DNA from: Lachnospiraceae bacterium
GTDB lineage: Bacteria > Bacillota > Clostridia > Lachnospirales > Lachnospiraceae
Assembly: GCA_017479935.1 (NCBI GenBank)
Contig: JAFVBO010000053.1
Location: 1 to 36,128 of the forward strand
Direction: 5' to 3'
Length of the DNA stretch: 36,128 nt
The notes under the pieces were generated by a model. It was not told the DNA's origin, ran no database searches, and was given only the letters and a program-made list of their open reading frames with translations. Shown piece after piece: positions 23,612-31,588 of the stretch. Position 1 is the stretch's first letter. Each line of letters opens with the position of its first letter. The translations under genes and the position numbers were made by a program.

Positions 23612-24784
23612 TCACAGTCCAAAAAACACCATGACAACAATGCCAACAACCATAATTGCCACGAAAATAGCCACACACCAGATAACAATTCCAACAGCAC
23701 GTACTAAACCATGATCGGACCGGGATAACGGCATCTTCTCTTGAACTCCCCGATAATTTCCCGCAAATAATATTACACCCATCATGCAAACAAACGTAGT
23801 GATTTTATATACAGTCTGCGCGGCCGCAGGAATCTCCTGGGGATACTCCATTTCCATAGCCATTCCAATAATAAAACTGTAGCCGGCCAACGCCAGTATC
23901 CAGTAAATAAAGTTGTTGCTTCGAAAACCCGGCAAAGCATATGCCTGCAAAAACTTGCCATCCGTCACCGGACTTTCCCGCCATGCAATCGGATCAAGCG
24001 CCATCTTCAGAGACTTCACATCCCGAAACCTTTTGCGTTTTTCCATCTGACAACACTTCTTGATGATAGGTGCCAATCTTCCTTTCGGTTCTCGCCTCTG
24101 CGGAATGTCCCCGGTCAAAAGCACATTCATCAGCACACCCAACGCGTAAATGTCAGTCTCCACGCCAGAGGAGCCAAATCCATACTGCTCCGGAGCCGCA
24201 TATCCCGCCGTTCCCATCAGCACCGTATCCATGCCTGCCCCATCACCTGACCATCTGCCTGAGCTCATTCCACTCCCATCATCTGACCACTTAGCCGAGC
24301 TCATCCTGCCGCCCTCATCAGACCACTTGGCGGCATTTAGATCCAGCAGATAAATCTTCCCATTCAAATCCATCATGACGTTAGCCGCCTTGATGTCCCG
24401 GTGCAAAATCGGCGGATCACTGGTATGAAGCCGGTCCACGATATCGCACAACTCCCATACAATGTCCGCAATTTCCCGAAAATTGAACGAATATCCGGAA
24501 TCCAGCATCTCCTGCAGCGTCTGCCCGCTGATGTACTCTTCAATCACAGACAGCCGCCGCTTCCCATCCTGATCTGCCCTCTCATAAATAGCGATGATCC
24601 GAGGCAGCCCGGGGATCTGGTATTTTTTCAGATACTCATACACGCTTCGTTTGTAAACTGAAAGATCTTTTCTGAGATAGATTTTTCCGGTTTTCTCATT
24701 CTGAACAATCGCCACCGGATGATTTCCCGGCAAAAAACCGATTGTCAAATACGAAGAAAGGGGGTATTCTTCTGATAGTTGCAT
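23612..24784 (-). CDS. Membrane-anchored Hanks-type Ser/Thr protein kinase
   Basis: 390 residues. N-terminal kinase domain: Lys39 in YLRKDL (beta-3 lysine), the HRD loop LHRDIKAANVMMD (Asp130, Asn135), the metal-binding Asp148 in LLDLN (DLN instead of DFG), APEQY (197-201), and DIYALGVLMNVLLTGD. The glycine loop is degenerate (FLPGNHPVA). Three 12-residue repeats sit in the activation segment. The C-terminal third has three membrane helices (about 292-310, 325-343, 363-388) and no PASTA or other extracellular sensor, so it differs from PrkC-type kinases. It is divergent from a small unknown gene with 97 bp between, suggesting shared regulation. Substrate unknown. Confidence 0.9.
   Translation of the reverse strand: MQLSEEYPLSSYLTIGFLPGNHPVAIVQNEKTGKIYLRKDLSVYKRSVYEYLKKYQIPGLPRIIAIYERADQDGKRRLSVIEEYISGQTLQEMLDSGYSFNFREIADIVWELCDIVDRLHTSDPPILHRDIKAANVMMDLNGKIYLLDLNAAKWSDEGGRMSSAKWSDDGSGMSSGRWSGDGAGMDTVLMGTAGYAAPEQYGFGSSGVETDIYALGVLMNVLLTGDIPQRREPKGRLAPIIKKCCQMEKRKRFRDVKSLKMALDPIAWRESPVTDGKFLQAYALPGFRSNNFIYWILALAGYSFIIGMAMEMEYPQEIPAAAQTVYKITTFVCMMGVILFAGNYRGVQEKMPLSRSDHGLVRAVGIVIWCVAIFVAIMVVGIVVMVFFGL
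24224..24331 (-). repeat. 36-bp in-frame repeats in the kinase activation segment
   Basis: Three 12-residue copies, AKWSDEGGRMSS, AKWSDDGSGMSS and GRWSGDGAGMDT (residues 152-187), lie between the DLN motif and APE. They add Ser-rich sequence exactly where kinases are regulated by phosphorylation. Confidence 0.85.
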
Positions 24785-24881
24785 GGGGATGACCTCGTTA
24801 AACTATAAGATTGTTATCTCGCAGGCGCATTGCACTAAAGCAGTAACAGTATAACACAACAACTCACTTTGGGGGTAGTCT

Positions 24882-25346
24882 ATGTTTGAAAAATCCACAA
24901 ATCACTTAGAAGAGACCTTAACCAGCGGCAAAGTAAGTCTTGACGAGTATTGGAAGGAAAACGCTTCCGATATGCTTCCGGCAGGAGACGCATTCTCCTC
25001 CTATTTTCGCGAAACGCTGAAACGACACGGAAAAGCACAAAACGACACTTTCGTATGTGCGGATATTCCGGAACGCTACGGCTACAAGCTTGTATCCGGC
25101 GAGAAGAAAACCCGCAAACGCGACCTGATCCTACGGCTTTGCCTGGCTGGTGGCTTTTCACTTGAAGAGACAAACCGCGCCTTGAAGATGTACGGTTTCT
25201 CGCCCCTCTACGCTCGTGACCGCCGGGATGCCGTGATTATCACCTGCATCAATACCAACCACTGCGCTCCCGATTACGTAGACGAACTCCTCCAGCACTA
25301 TCGCCAGCTTCCTCTCGCATCCTGCGGAACGCTGGAAGACGAGTAA
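24882..25346 (+). CDS. Small cytoplasmic protein of unknown function, divergent from the kinase
   Basis: 154 residues; GGGGG lies 6 nt before the ATG. No signal peptide or membrane helix. The central part (about 75-125: RKRDLILRLCLAGGFSLEETNRALKMYG) looks like a compact helical, possibly helix-turn-helix, segment followed by SPLYARDRRDAVIITCINTN. I do not know a function for it. The divergent arrangement with the Ser/Thr kinase suggests a regulator or substrate of that kinase, which is inference. Confidence 0.75.
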   Translation: MFEKSTNHLEETLTSGKVSLDEYWKENASDMLPAGDAFSSYFRETLKRHGKAQNDTFVCADIPERYGYKLVSGEKKTRKRDLILRLCLAGGFSLEETNRALKMYGFSPLYARDRRDAVIITCINTNHCAPDYVDELLQHYRQLPLASCGTLEDE

Positions 25347-25355
25347 AAAACTCCC

Positions 25356-25482
25356 CGGGCAGACCTTTTCTTTCTTTTGAAGCTCAAAGTTCTGCCCTTT
25401 ATCTCCTCGCACGCCTTTCCGGACAGAACTTTCTCACTTTTCCGACTCTACGGTCTGCCCACCCTCTGGATTCCCCCTCCGC
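25356..25482. repeat. Two-unit 63-bp hairpin repeat
   Basis: Unit 1 starts CCGGGCAGACC at 25356 and unit 2 starts CCGGACAGAAC at 25419, a 63-bp step. Each has a right arm 33 nt on (TTCTGCCC at 25390, GGTCTGCCC at 25452). Alternative pairings also exist: GGGCAGACC with GGTCTGCCC, and AAAGTTCTG with CAGAACTTT. It fills the gap between the small gene and the zinc-ribbon gene. Confidence 0.6.
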
Positions 25483-25595
25483 GGAGGCAAAAAGGAAAGC
25501 ATTCTTGCGGTACAATAGGCAAAAGAACACTCGTGTTGAAAACAACTTGTGAAATTCTATTTTCAATCATTCATCGCCTATATAAGGAGGAGCCT

Positions 25596-26786
25596 ATGTC
25601 GCACGGAAACATGATGGAATGCCCGCACTGCGGAGCACGAATCTCGAAAACAGCCAAGACCTGTCCCAAATGCGGAGGAAAAATCAAGAAGCCACTTTTT
25701 AAGAAATGGTGGTTCTGGGTGCTTGTTGTTCTGTTTATTGCAGGCGCTGCAAACAGAGGCAACAACAGCCAATCGGACAACAATTATACGATCTCACGAC
25801 AAAACGGCCAAAACAACACTCCCGGCGGCCAAACTTCCGGCGACAACGCGTCCACTGCAAACCAAGGATCCGCCGGCTCCGGAGACCAGGCAGGCCAGGC
25901 CACCAATCCCGGATCAGCAGACACAGGCAACAGCGAAGACACGAACGTCCAAGAGGTCCCGTCCTTTGTCAAGAAAGATGTTTACCATGTCGGTGATACC
26001 CTCATGGATGGCAAAACCCAGATCATCTACCTGGCCAGTGGTGATTATCAGGAGGAGAACTCCTTTCTGCAGCCGCCCGCCGGAAAGAAATACATTTTCT
26101 TTAAGCTTGCCGTCGTGAACACAAGTACCAAAACCGATACCAGCATCTCGGCATACAGTTTTGACTGTTATGCCGACGGATATGCTTGTGATTCGCACTA
26201 CAGTGGCGATAACTCGCTTTCAGCCTCGCTCTCGGCTGGTCGCTCAACCTCCGGGTATGTATACTTTACGGTACCGGAAGATGCCGCAACTATCGAAATG
26301 GAATATTCTCCTGGCCTCTTTAGCAAGGAGAAAATTAAATTTGCATTCGACGGAAATTCCGACTCCGGTCTCCCCGTTCCTACCAACCCCACTCCCACGG
26401 AAGGAGCCCTGCAGATTGGAGATACCGCGACATCCAACAAACTGAATATTACCTATCTTAACTGTTTTACTGACAGTTTTGATAACATTTTCTTAAGTCC
26501 GAAAGCCGGGTACCATTATGTTACGGCAGAATTAGAATTTGAAAATCTCTCCAGTTCTGATTTTTCAGTCAGCTCCCTGCTGATCGAATGTTATGCGGAC
26601 GGAGCCGCCTGCGAAGGAATCTACCTTCTCCGCGACGATAACCTGTCCGCCACCATCTCACCCGGCCGCAAGGCGAAAGGAACTGTCACCTTTGAAGTGC
26701 CGGATGACGCGACAGTCATCGAGGTGGAGTATCCCACTACTTTCTGGATCTCCAACCGGGTGGTCTTTAACGCATCCGGATATTAA
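25596..26786 (+). CDS. Zinc-ribbon, single-TM protein with two extracellular DUF4352-like domains
   Basis: 396 residues; AAGGAGGAGCCT precedes the ATG. Residues 9-26 form a zinc ribbon (CPHCG...CPKCG), residues 38-52 a membrane helix (WWFWVLVVLFIAGAA), then a Gly/Asn/Gln/Ser-rich linker (about 55-120). Two similar beta domains follow, each beginning with VGDT or IGDT and containing KKYIFFKLAVVNTS or YHYVTAELEFENLS, and CYADG. These resemble DUF4352/Telokin-like immunoglobulin-fold domains of Firmicute lipoproteins and anchored proteins. The ribbon would face the cytoplasm and the Ig-like domains the outside. Function unknown. The family is often near membrane kinases, but that is a general impression. 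Confidence 0.85.
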   Translation: MSHGNMMECPHCGARISKTAKTCPKCGGKIKKPLFKKWWFWVLVVLFIAGAANRGNNSQSDNNYTISRQNGQNNTPGGQTSGDNASTANQGSAGSGDQAGQATNPGSADTGNSEDTNVQEVPSFVKKDVYHVGDTLMDGKTQIIYLASGDYQEENSFLQPPAGKKYIFFKLAVVNTSTKTDTSISAYSFDCYADGYACDSHYSGDNSLSASLSAGRSTSGYVYFTVPEDAATIEMEYSPGLFSKEKIKFAFDGNSDSGLPVPTNPTPTEGALQIGDTATSNKLNITYLNCFTDSFDNIFLSPKAGYHYVTAELEFENLSSSDFSVSSLLIECYADGAACEGIYLLRDDNLSATISPGRKAKGTVTFEVPDDATVIEVEYPTTFWISNRVVFNASGY

Positions 26787-26802
26787 AACGCTATAATATA
26801 CA

Positions 26803-26836
26803 AAAACATGCAGCGCTTCACGCGCTGCATGTTTTA
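26803..26836. terminator. Bidirectional terminator
   Basis: AACATGCAGCGC, a short loop, GCGCTGCATGTT, flanked by A-run and TTTTAAT, 19 nt after the zinc-ribbon gene and upstream of the convergent 4-TM gene end. Confidence 0.85.
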
Positions 26837-26895
26837 ATATCTAAATCATGTTGTGATAATCCAGTCCTATTTCCCTGCTGCTTTAAATATTGTTA

Positions 26896-27342
26896 TTACA
26901 CTCCAACCCTATACCCCCGCTGCTTTAACGCATTTCTATCAATCTCCTCGCTCCCCTTTCCAGCGATCACACTTCCCACGATCAAGACTGCACCCACAAC
27001 CCAATAAGCCATAACCAGCGCATTCGTTGTCCCGTATATTTCCAGCGCTCCACTGATAATACTTCCAACCGTCAGGGTCGCAATCGCGGCATGATACAGG
27101 GTCCGACTCATAGCGCCAGGGTACCTTCCGTTCTGCTTCAAAGCCATTGCCAGGAAAGGCAGCGCTCCTCCCACAAGAGGGATAGCGAATGCGTAGATCA
27201 TGAAATACGAATATACTTCATGACTAAAATATTCATAAATCGCCCCCAGGACCAGGCAGAACAAAGACACCAGGAGATAAGTAAAAGCTATCTTTCCTGC
27301 ACGCTTATTTACTGCATTAGTATCCGATGTATACAATGTCAC
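26896..27342 (-). CDS. Small four-helix membrane protein
   Basis: 148 residues from a GTG start that overlaps the upstream gene by 26 nt, with AGGAAGG just before it, so translation is probably coupled. Four hydrophobic helices (FTYLLVSLFCLVLGAIY, YFMIYAFAIPLVGGALPFLAMAL, TLYHAAIATLTVGSIISGAL, ALVMAYWVVGAVLIVGSVIAG). I do not recognise the family. Its position behind the glycosidase-like and glycosyltransferase genes suggests a part in envelope or polysaccharide assembly. Confidence 0.78.
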   Translation of the reverse strand: MTLYTSDTNAVNKRAGKIAFTYLLVSLFCLVLGAIYEYFSHEVYSYFMIYAFAIPLVGGALPFLAMALKQNGRYPGAMSRTLYHAAIATLTVGSIISGALEIYGTTNALVMAYWVVGAVLIVGSVIAGKGSEEIDRNALKQRGYRVGV

Positions 27343-28324
27343 TCACCTTCCTCTCTTTCACGCTGTTTCCGGTCGTTGTCGGATTGTTGATCACCGTTCC
27401 GTTAAAGTACATGGTGGAAGACCCGCCGCCATCCAGATTATAGGCCGTCGTCACCCCAAGGCTGCTCATAAATTCCGCCAATTGATACAGCGACAGCCCT
27501 TCGCTTTCATCCGTTCTTCCGTCCGATACCACAAACACATAATGTCCATCCTCAATCATTCCAATTGCCGTCCGCGGGTTGCTGGCCTTGGCTCTTCCCA
27601 CTTCCTCTTCTGTGGTAACAGAGATTGCGCCATCTATCACAAGCGCCGGTCCGAACGATAAAACCTGCATCGCCCCATCCGCGAGCAATTGCTCGGCCGA
27701 GACCTCCGATTCGTTGATGATCGCAAAAGAACCATCGGCATAGATCACCAGATCCTCCTGATTTTTCACCGCCGTACTCCGGTAAAGCACGCCATTTCGG
27801 ATAACATACCCCTTTTCTCGAGCGCCGTAATAGTCTCCATTGATCGCCAGAATGGCATCAAATAACTCCGCCGTTTCGGATGTCTTCGCCGTCACGTTTT
27901 TCCCATAGGCATTCTTTGCCATCGCTGTTTTCAGATATTCATCCGACGTCACAACGACATCCGCCACATAAATGGTGGTATCATACGCTTCATATTCCGT
28001 GAGGACCACCGAAATATTTTCATCCTGATACATCCGATCACTGATCAGCACCGCTCCCGCCAACGTTCCTGTATTCACCGTTCCTCCGCTTCGTTCAACA
28101 GTAACACTGCTCACAACCGCCTCCTGGTACACCCGCGTAATCACAAAGGTGTCCAGAACAACGTATAATGTAAAAGCCGTCAGCAGGATTCCATAGGCAA
28201 TTCCGAATGCTCTTCCTTTTCGAGTCAGATCCGTTTTTCTTCTTTCTCCGGCCTGAAGTCTTCTGTTATATTCAGTCTTACCAGTATATTCAGTCTTACC
28301 AGCTCGCTCTTCCAAGCTTTTCAT
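27317..28324 (-). CDS. Phosphodiester glycosidase (NAGPA)-family membrane-anchored protein
   Basis: 335 residues. A basic N-terminus with a small duplication (TEYTGKTEYN), one membrane helix (about 40-60, GIAYGILLTAFTLYVVLDTF), then an extracytoplasmic NAGPA-type domain: ILAINGDYYGAREKGYVIRNG, GPALVIDG, NPRTAIGM, VVSDGRTDESEGLSLYQLAEFMSSLG and YNLDGGGSSTMYFNG. Members of this family act on N-acetylglucosamine phosphodiesters and occur in exopolysaccharide or teichoic-acid loci. It is 15 nt downstream of the GT2-GtrA gene and likely co-transcribed. The role in polysaccharide processing is inferred. Confidence 0.88.
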   Translation of the reverse strand: MKSLEERAGKTEYTGKTEYNRRLQAGERRKTDLTRKGRAFGIAYGILLTAFTLYVVLDTFVITRVYQEAVVSSVTVERSGGTVNTGTLAGAVLISDRMYQDENISVVLTEYEAYDTTIYVADVVVTSDEYLKTAMAKNAYGKNVTAKTSETAELFDAILAINGDYYGAREKGYVIRNGVLYRSTAVKNQEDLVIYADGSFAIINESEVSAEQLLADGAMQVLSFGPALVIDGAISVTTEEEVGRAKASNPRTAIGMIEDGHYVFVVSDGRTDESEGLSLYQLAEFMSSLGVTTAYNLDGGGSSTMYFNGTVINNPTTTGNSVKERKVSDIVYIGY

Positions 28325-28339
28325 CTGCTTCCCCTCCTT

Positions 28340-29470
28340 TCACACTCCATTGTCAGCCATGCCGCTGCTCCACTTCACTTCCACCGGCGTGCTTCTGAAC
28401 AAATGAGCTGCATCCGTTTCCTTGAAAGCGTGTGACGCATCTGCTCCCTTATTTCTAAAGATAACCAGTTTCTGGACCAGCCAGTTTGCCGCAAAGAACA
28501 GGAGCTCCGTCAATACCTTGGCCACCATCCAGTTCAATCCCAAACTGCCTGCCAGGAATTCCAGCACTACCGTGTTCCCGGCAAGAATGGCCGCTGCCAG
28601 CAGGAAATATGATACCGCCGACTTCAGTATATTCTCCTTGCTTTGGAATACAAACTTTCTGTTAAGCGTATAGTTTACACATGCACTGACCACCCTTGCC
28701 CCGATATTCGCAATTCGAAGGCTCCCGGTTATAACAGTCAGTAAACTATACATCAGATAATCCACACAAAAGCTGGTGAACGAAGAAGCCGAGAATTTCA
28801 GGATTTCCTTATATACACGGATTGAATCCCTGATCGTATCAAAATGCGAGGATGCATTGCTTCCAATATAGATCGTCTGGATTTTCTCCTCCCGGATCGG
28901 AATGCGGCATTGCGCAAAATCCAGAAGAACGTTCATCTCATACTCATATCGCTCCCCGGATATATCGAGCATGCGCGGGATCAGCTCCCCGCAAAAAGCC
29001 CGCAAGCCCGTCTGCGTATCGTGCACCTTTAGTCCGGTGGACATGCGATAGACAAACCGCGTCACCGCATTTCCAAACCGGCTTCTTAGAGGAACTTTAC
29101 CCTGCAGCTTCCGGCTTCCCAGCACAAGCGTATCCTCGTGATGCTCCGCCACATGCGTCAGCATTTCTGCATCCTCCACGCGGTGCTGACCGTCCGCATC
29201 GACCGTCACCACGACAACATCATTTCCAAAATGTCCCTGGATATAAATGAGCCCTGTTTTCAGTGCCCTCCCTTTACCATAATTGACCGGATGGGTAAGG
29301 ACGACAGCGTATTTCGCGGCCTGTTCAAAAATGTCCGCATATTCCGATCCGCTGCCATCATCCACTACCACATTCTCAAATCCGCAGTCCTTCAGCTTTT
29401 CAAGCAGCTCGATTAAAAGCGTTTCCGGCTCATAGGCCGGGATGAGGGCTATTCTTCTGCGATTGTTCAT
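28340..29470 (-). CDS. GT2 glycosyltransferase fused to a GtrA-like membrane domain
   Basis: 376 residues from MNNRRRIALIPAYEPE, preceded by AAGGGGG. Residues 5-215 form a GT-A glycosyltransferase of the polyprenyl-phosphate mannosyl/glucosyltransferase type (VVVDDGSG, NYGKGRALKTG, VTVDADGQH with the DxD at 91-93, VLGSRKLQGKVPLRSRFGN, TQTGLRAF). After about 225 come four GtrA-type helices (FTSFCVDYLMYSLLTVI, ARVVSACVNYTLNRKFVF, YFLLAAAILAGNTVVLEFLAG, VLTELLFFAANWLVQKLVIF). Such proteins load a sugar on a lipid carrier and help flip it for glycosylation of wall polymers. It heads the three-gene minus-strand unit. Confidence 0.93.
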   Translation of the reverse strand: MNNRRRIALIPAYEPETLLIELLEKLKDCGFENVVVDDGSGSEYADIFEQAAKYAVVLTHPVNYGKGRALKTGLIYIQGHFGNDVVVVTVDADGQHRVEDAEMLTHVAEHHEDTLVLGSRKLQGKVPLRSRFGNAVTRFVYRMSTGLKVHDTQTGLRAFCGELIPRMLDISGERYEYEMNVLLDFAQCRIPIREEKIQTIYIGSNASSHFDTIRDSIRVYKEILKFSASSFTSFCVDYLMYSLLTVITGSLRIANIGARVVSACVNYTLNRKFVFQSKENILKSAVSYFLLAAAILAGNTVVLEFLAGSLGLNWMVAKVLTELLFFAANWLVQKLVIFRNKGADASHAFKETDAAHLFRSTPVEVKWSSGMADNGV

Positions 29471-29590
29471 TGTTTTTACCCCCTTGATAATGATTGTATA
29501 GACCGTTCCCTCACATATGGAATTTCCGTTTCCACCTGCATTATCCACCCCGAACCTTAAAAACACTTTAGAGAAAAAATCTTCGAACTA

Positions 29591-29648
29591 CCTCATAAAG
29601 GAAACAGGGCTGTCACCCGCAGGTGACAGCCCTGTTTCCTTTATGAGG
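29591..29648. terminator. 27-bp perfect hairpin, probable bidirectional terminator
   Basis: A 27-nt arm (29591-29617) pairs without mismatch with 29622-29648 around a CGCA loop; the core is GGGCTGTCACC/GGTGACAGCCC. The outer stem is A:T-rich on both sides (AAAGGAAAC/GTTTCCTTT), so either strand yields a terminator-like fold. It lies between the SEC-C gene and the GT2-GtrA gene. Confidence 0.75.
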
Positions 29649-29731
29649 TTTCTTCTCTTAGTCAATTACAACCGTTCTTTGATCCTACCGAAATGACGCG
29701 GTACCATCCTCATTATTTGTCCAACTCCGCT

Positions 29732-31405
29732 TCAGGCTCTTCCACAGCATTTTTTATACTTTTTCCCGCTCCCGCAAGGGCATGGATCATTGGGATAGAC
29801 CTTCGGTTTCTTCCAGGCAACGGACATGTCCTCTAAATTATCCGCATATATTCCGATCCCACTTCCAGATAACTGCAAGCACCTTTCGCTCAGATCCCTG
29901 TAGAACGCACTCTTTTCTTCCATTCCAAGTCTCTTATACAATTCTTCCGCCCGCATATACAGATCATAATGCTGCTCTGAAATCTTCTCCTTATGGGGGA
30001 TATGCGCTTCCAAAACCTGCCGTGCCTGTTCTAAGTCGCCCCGCTCTTCGAGTATCATGACATAATAGTTCGTACAGGCAGGGTGATCCGGAAATTCCTC
30101 ATACCACTTTTCAAACCATGCATCCGCCTCAGCCGGTCGCTGCAAGCGCTCATAAGCTTCACCGACCGCACCTCTGATCGTATCATCATCTCCGTCTGTC
30201 CAGGAAAAGAACTCCAGCATTTCCGGGAACAGCGTGAGAATCTGTTCATACCGCCCCGTGTTTAAAAACGCCTGATCGATCTCGCGAATAACATCCCCAA
30301 GACCGATCCTGTAATCCGTCATCTCATCGATTTCTGCCGGGGAAAATACCTTCAGCCCATCCTCTTCTTCCCGGGCAAAATTGTTCTCTATCCAGTTCTT
30401 CAAAGGGTGCCAGTTGTCGGAGAACATCCTGGCAGCCTCTTCTTCTTTCCCGCGCATGAAATGATTGTCTATCTTCTGAACAATCGAGGAGATTTTCCGT
30501 TCTATTCCCGTCTCAAGATTAACCACCGCATCCTCCGGATCCTTCAAATTCATAATATCCTGAAGTGCATCCTTATACATTTGGTCTGAATAAGACATAT
30601 TGTATTTCATTATATTGAAAATCACCGTAATCAAAGCATTCGCAATTTTCACCTTTGCCAGCTTGCGGTAATTTCCTTTTTTCTGCAGAGCACGATAGAC
30701 ATCCGTCACAAAGGCAGGCTTTCCTGTCTCAAGCTGGTGTTCTACAACGCGAAGTACCTTGCGCCCGAGTCGCGGATTATAGTCCTTTGTAATGATCGCG
30801 TTGTCATCATCAAAATATTCATCGGAAAAGTCTATCTCATAGGCAAACACATCCGGAATATCTGAGGACCCCCTCTCGGCTTTGCCTTTTTTAACAGAGT
30901 GGTGTCCCACAGAGTCAAAATCCAAATCAGATCCATCCGGATCGTCATCCGAATCATCCCCATCTTCTTCGTCATAATCATCTTCGAATTCTTCGTCATG
31001 ATCCGGATATTGCTGCACTTCTCCTTCCGATTCGATCACCTCAGCTTTTATATTACCCGATTCCTGAAGGACTTCCTTCACAGTCAGCACAAAAATCCAC
31101 TTGTTGCCAAAACCATACCGAAATACACAATTCATTCCTTCCTTAAGGCCCAGTCCGTACAATTTCTCTTTTGTTTTTCCCAAGCCTAGAGAAACAGAAG
31201 AGTGGTATTCTTTCCCCCTTCCAGGGAATGCCGAATCCACGAAAAATGAATAATCGTACTCTCTGTCAAAGTCCACAGAGTCCAAAATCAGTCCCGCCAG
31301 ATCATCCAATGTGGCTGAACCGCCAATGCGGAAAGTTCGTGTAATCGTTGTATGATCCGGCAAATACGCTCCGTCGACCAGTTCTGCATGGATACGATAA
31401 ATCAT
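29732..31405 (-). CDS. PRiA4-ORF3-like / SEC-C domain protein
   Basis: 557 residues; AAGGAGAC precedes the ATG. Residues 1-115 resemble the plasmid pRiA4b ORF3-like domain (IYRIHAELVDGAYLP...TLDDLAGLILDSVDFD, YSFFVDS, KEGMNCVFRYGFGNKWIFVLTV). A strongly acidic stretch follows (about 134-165), then a helical TPR-like region (about 300-510), and a C-terminal SEC-C zinc motif (NDPCPCGSGKKYKKCCGRA, 539-557). SEC-C binds zinc and in SecA contacts SecB and ribosomes. The biological role of such fusions is unknown. It stands alone between terminators. Confidence 0.85.
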   Translation of the reverse strand: MIYRIHAELVDGAYLPDHTTITRTFRIGGSATLDDLAGLILDSVDFDREYDYSFFVDSAFPGRGKEYHSSVSLGLGKTKEKLYGLGLKEGMNCVFRYGFGNKWIFVLTVKEVLQESGNIKAEVIESEGEVQQYPDHDEEFEDDYDEEDGDDSDDDPDGSDLDFDSVGHHSVKKGKAERGSSDIPDVFAYEIDFSDEYFDDDNAIITKDYNPRLGRKVLRVVEHQLETGKPAFVTDVYRALQKKGNYRKLAKVKIANALITVIFNIMKYNMSYSDQMYKDALQDIMNLKDPEDAVVNLETGIERKISSIVQKIDNHFMRGKEEEAARMFSDNWHPLKNWIENNFAREEEDGLKVFSPAEIDEMTDYRIGLGDVIREIDQAFLNTGRYEQILTLFPEMLEFFSWTDGDDDTIRGAVGEAYERLQRPAEADAWFEKWYEEFPDHPACTNYYVMILEERGDLEQARQVLEAHIPHKEKISEQHYDLYMRAEELYKRLGMEEKSAFYRDLSERCLQLSGSGIGIYADNLEDMSVAWKKPKVYPNDPCPCGSGKKYKKCCGRA

Positions 31406-31462
31406 CTTTTTGTCTCCTTGTCAGCTAAAAATGGTGTACTAACTCATAACGAAAGTCACAGG

Positions 31463-31481
31463 TCGTTACTATTCACGGGTC
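31463..31481 (-). other. Sequence identical to the group II intron 5' exon (candidate empty target site)
   Basis: Minus strand GACCCGTGAATAGTAACGA. Its first 16 nt are identical to the 16 nt just upstream of the intron 5' end (35465-35450), and the following CGA equals the first three nt after the intron 3' end (33526-33524). It lies just behind a terminator. Confidence 0.6.
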
Positions 31482-31493
31482 AAAACATAAGCA

Positions 31494-31535
31494 TGATAAA
31501 GGCGGGCCCGCGGCGCAAAAGGTGCCACAGGCCCG
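31494..31535 (-). terminator. Terminator of the flavoprotein gene
   Basis: Stem CGGGCC-TGT-GGC / GCC-GCG-GGCCCG on the minus strand (31535-31503) with a short CCTTTAT tail. GC-rich, imperfect, moderate T-tract. Confidence 0.55.
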
Positions 31536-31588
31536 TCCCCTATCACGTTCTATATCTGAACAGCTTCAAAGCGGCAGACGCTTCTCGC

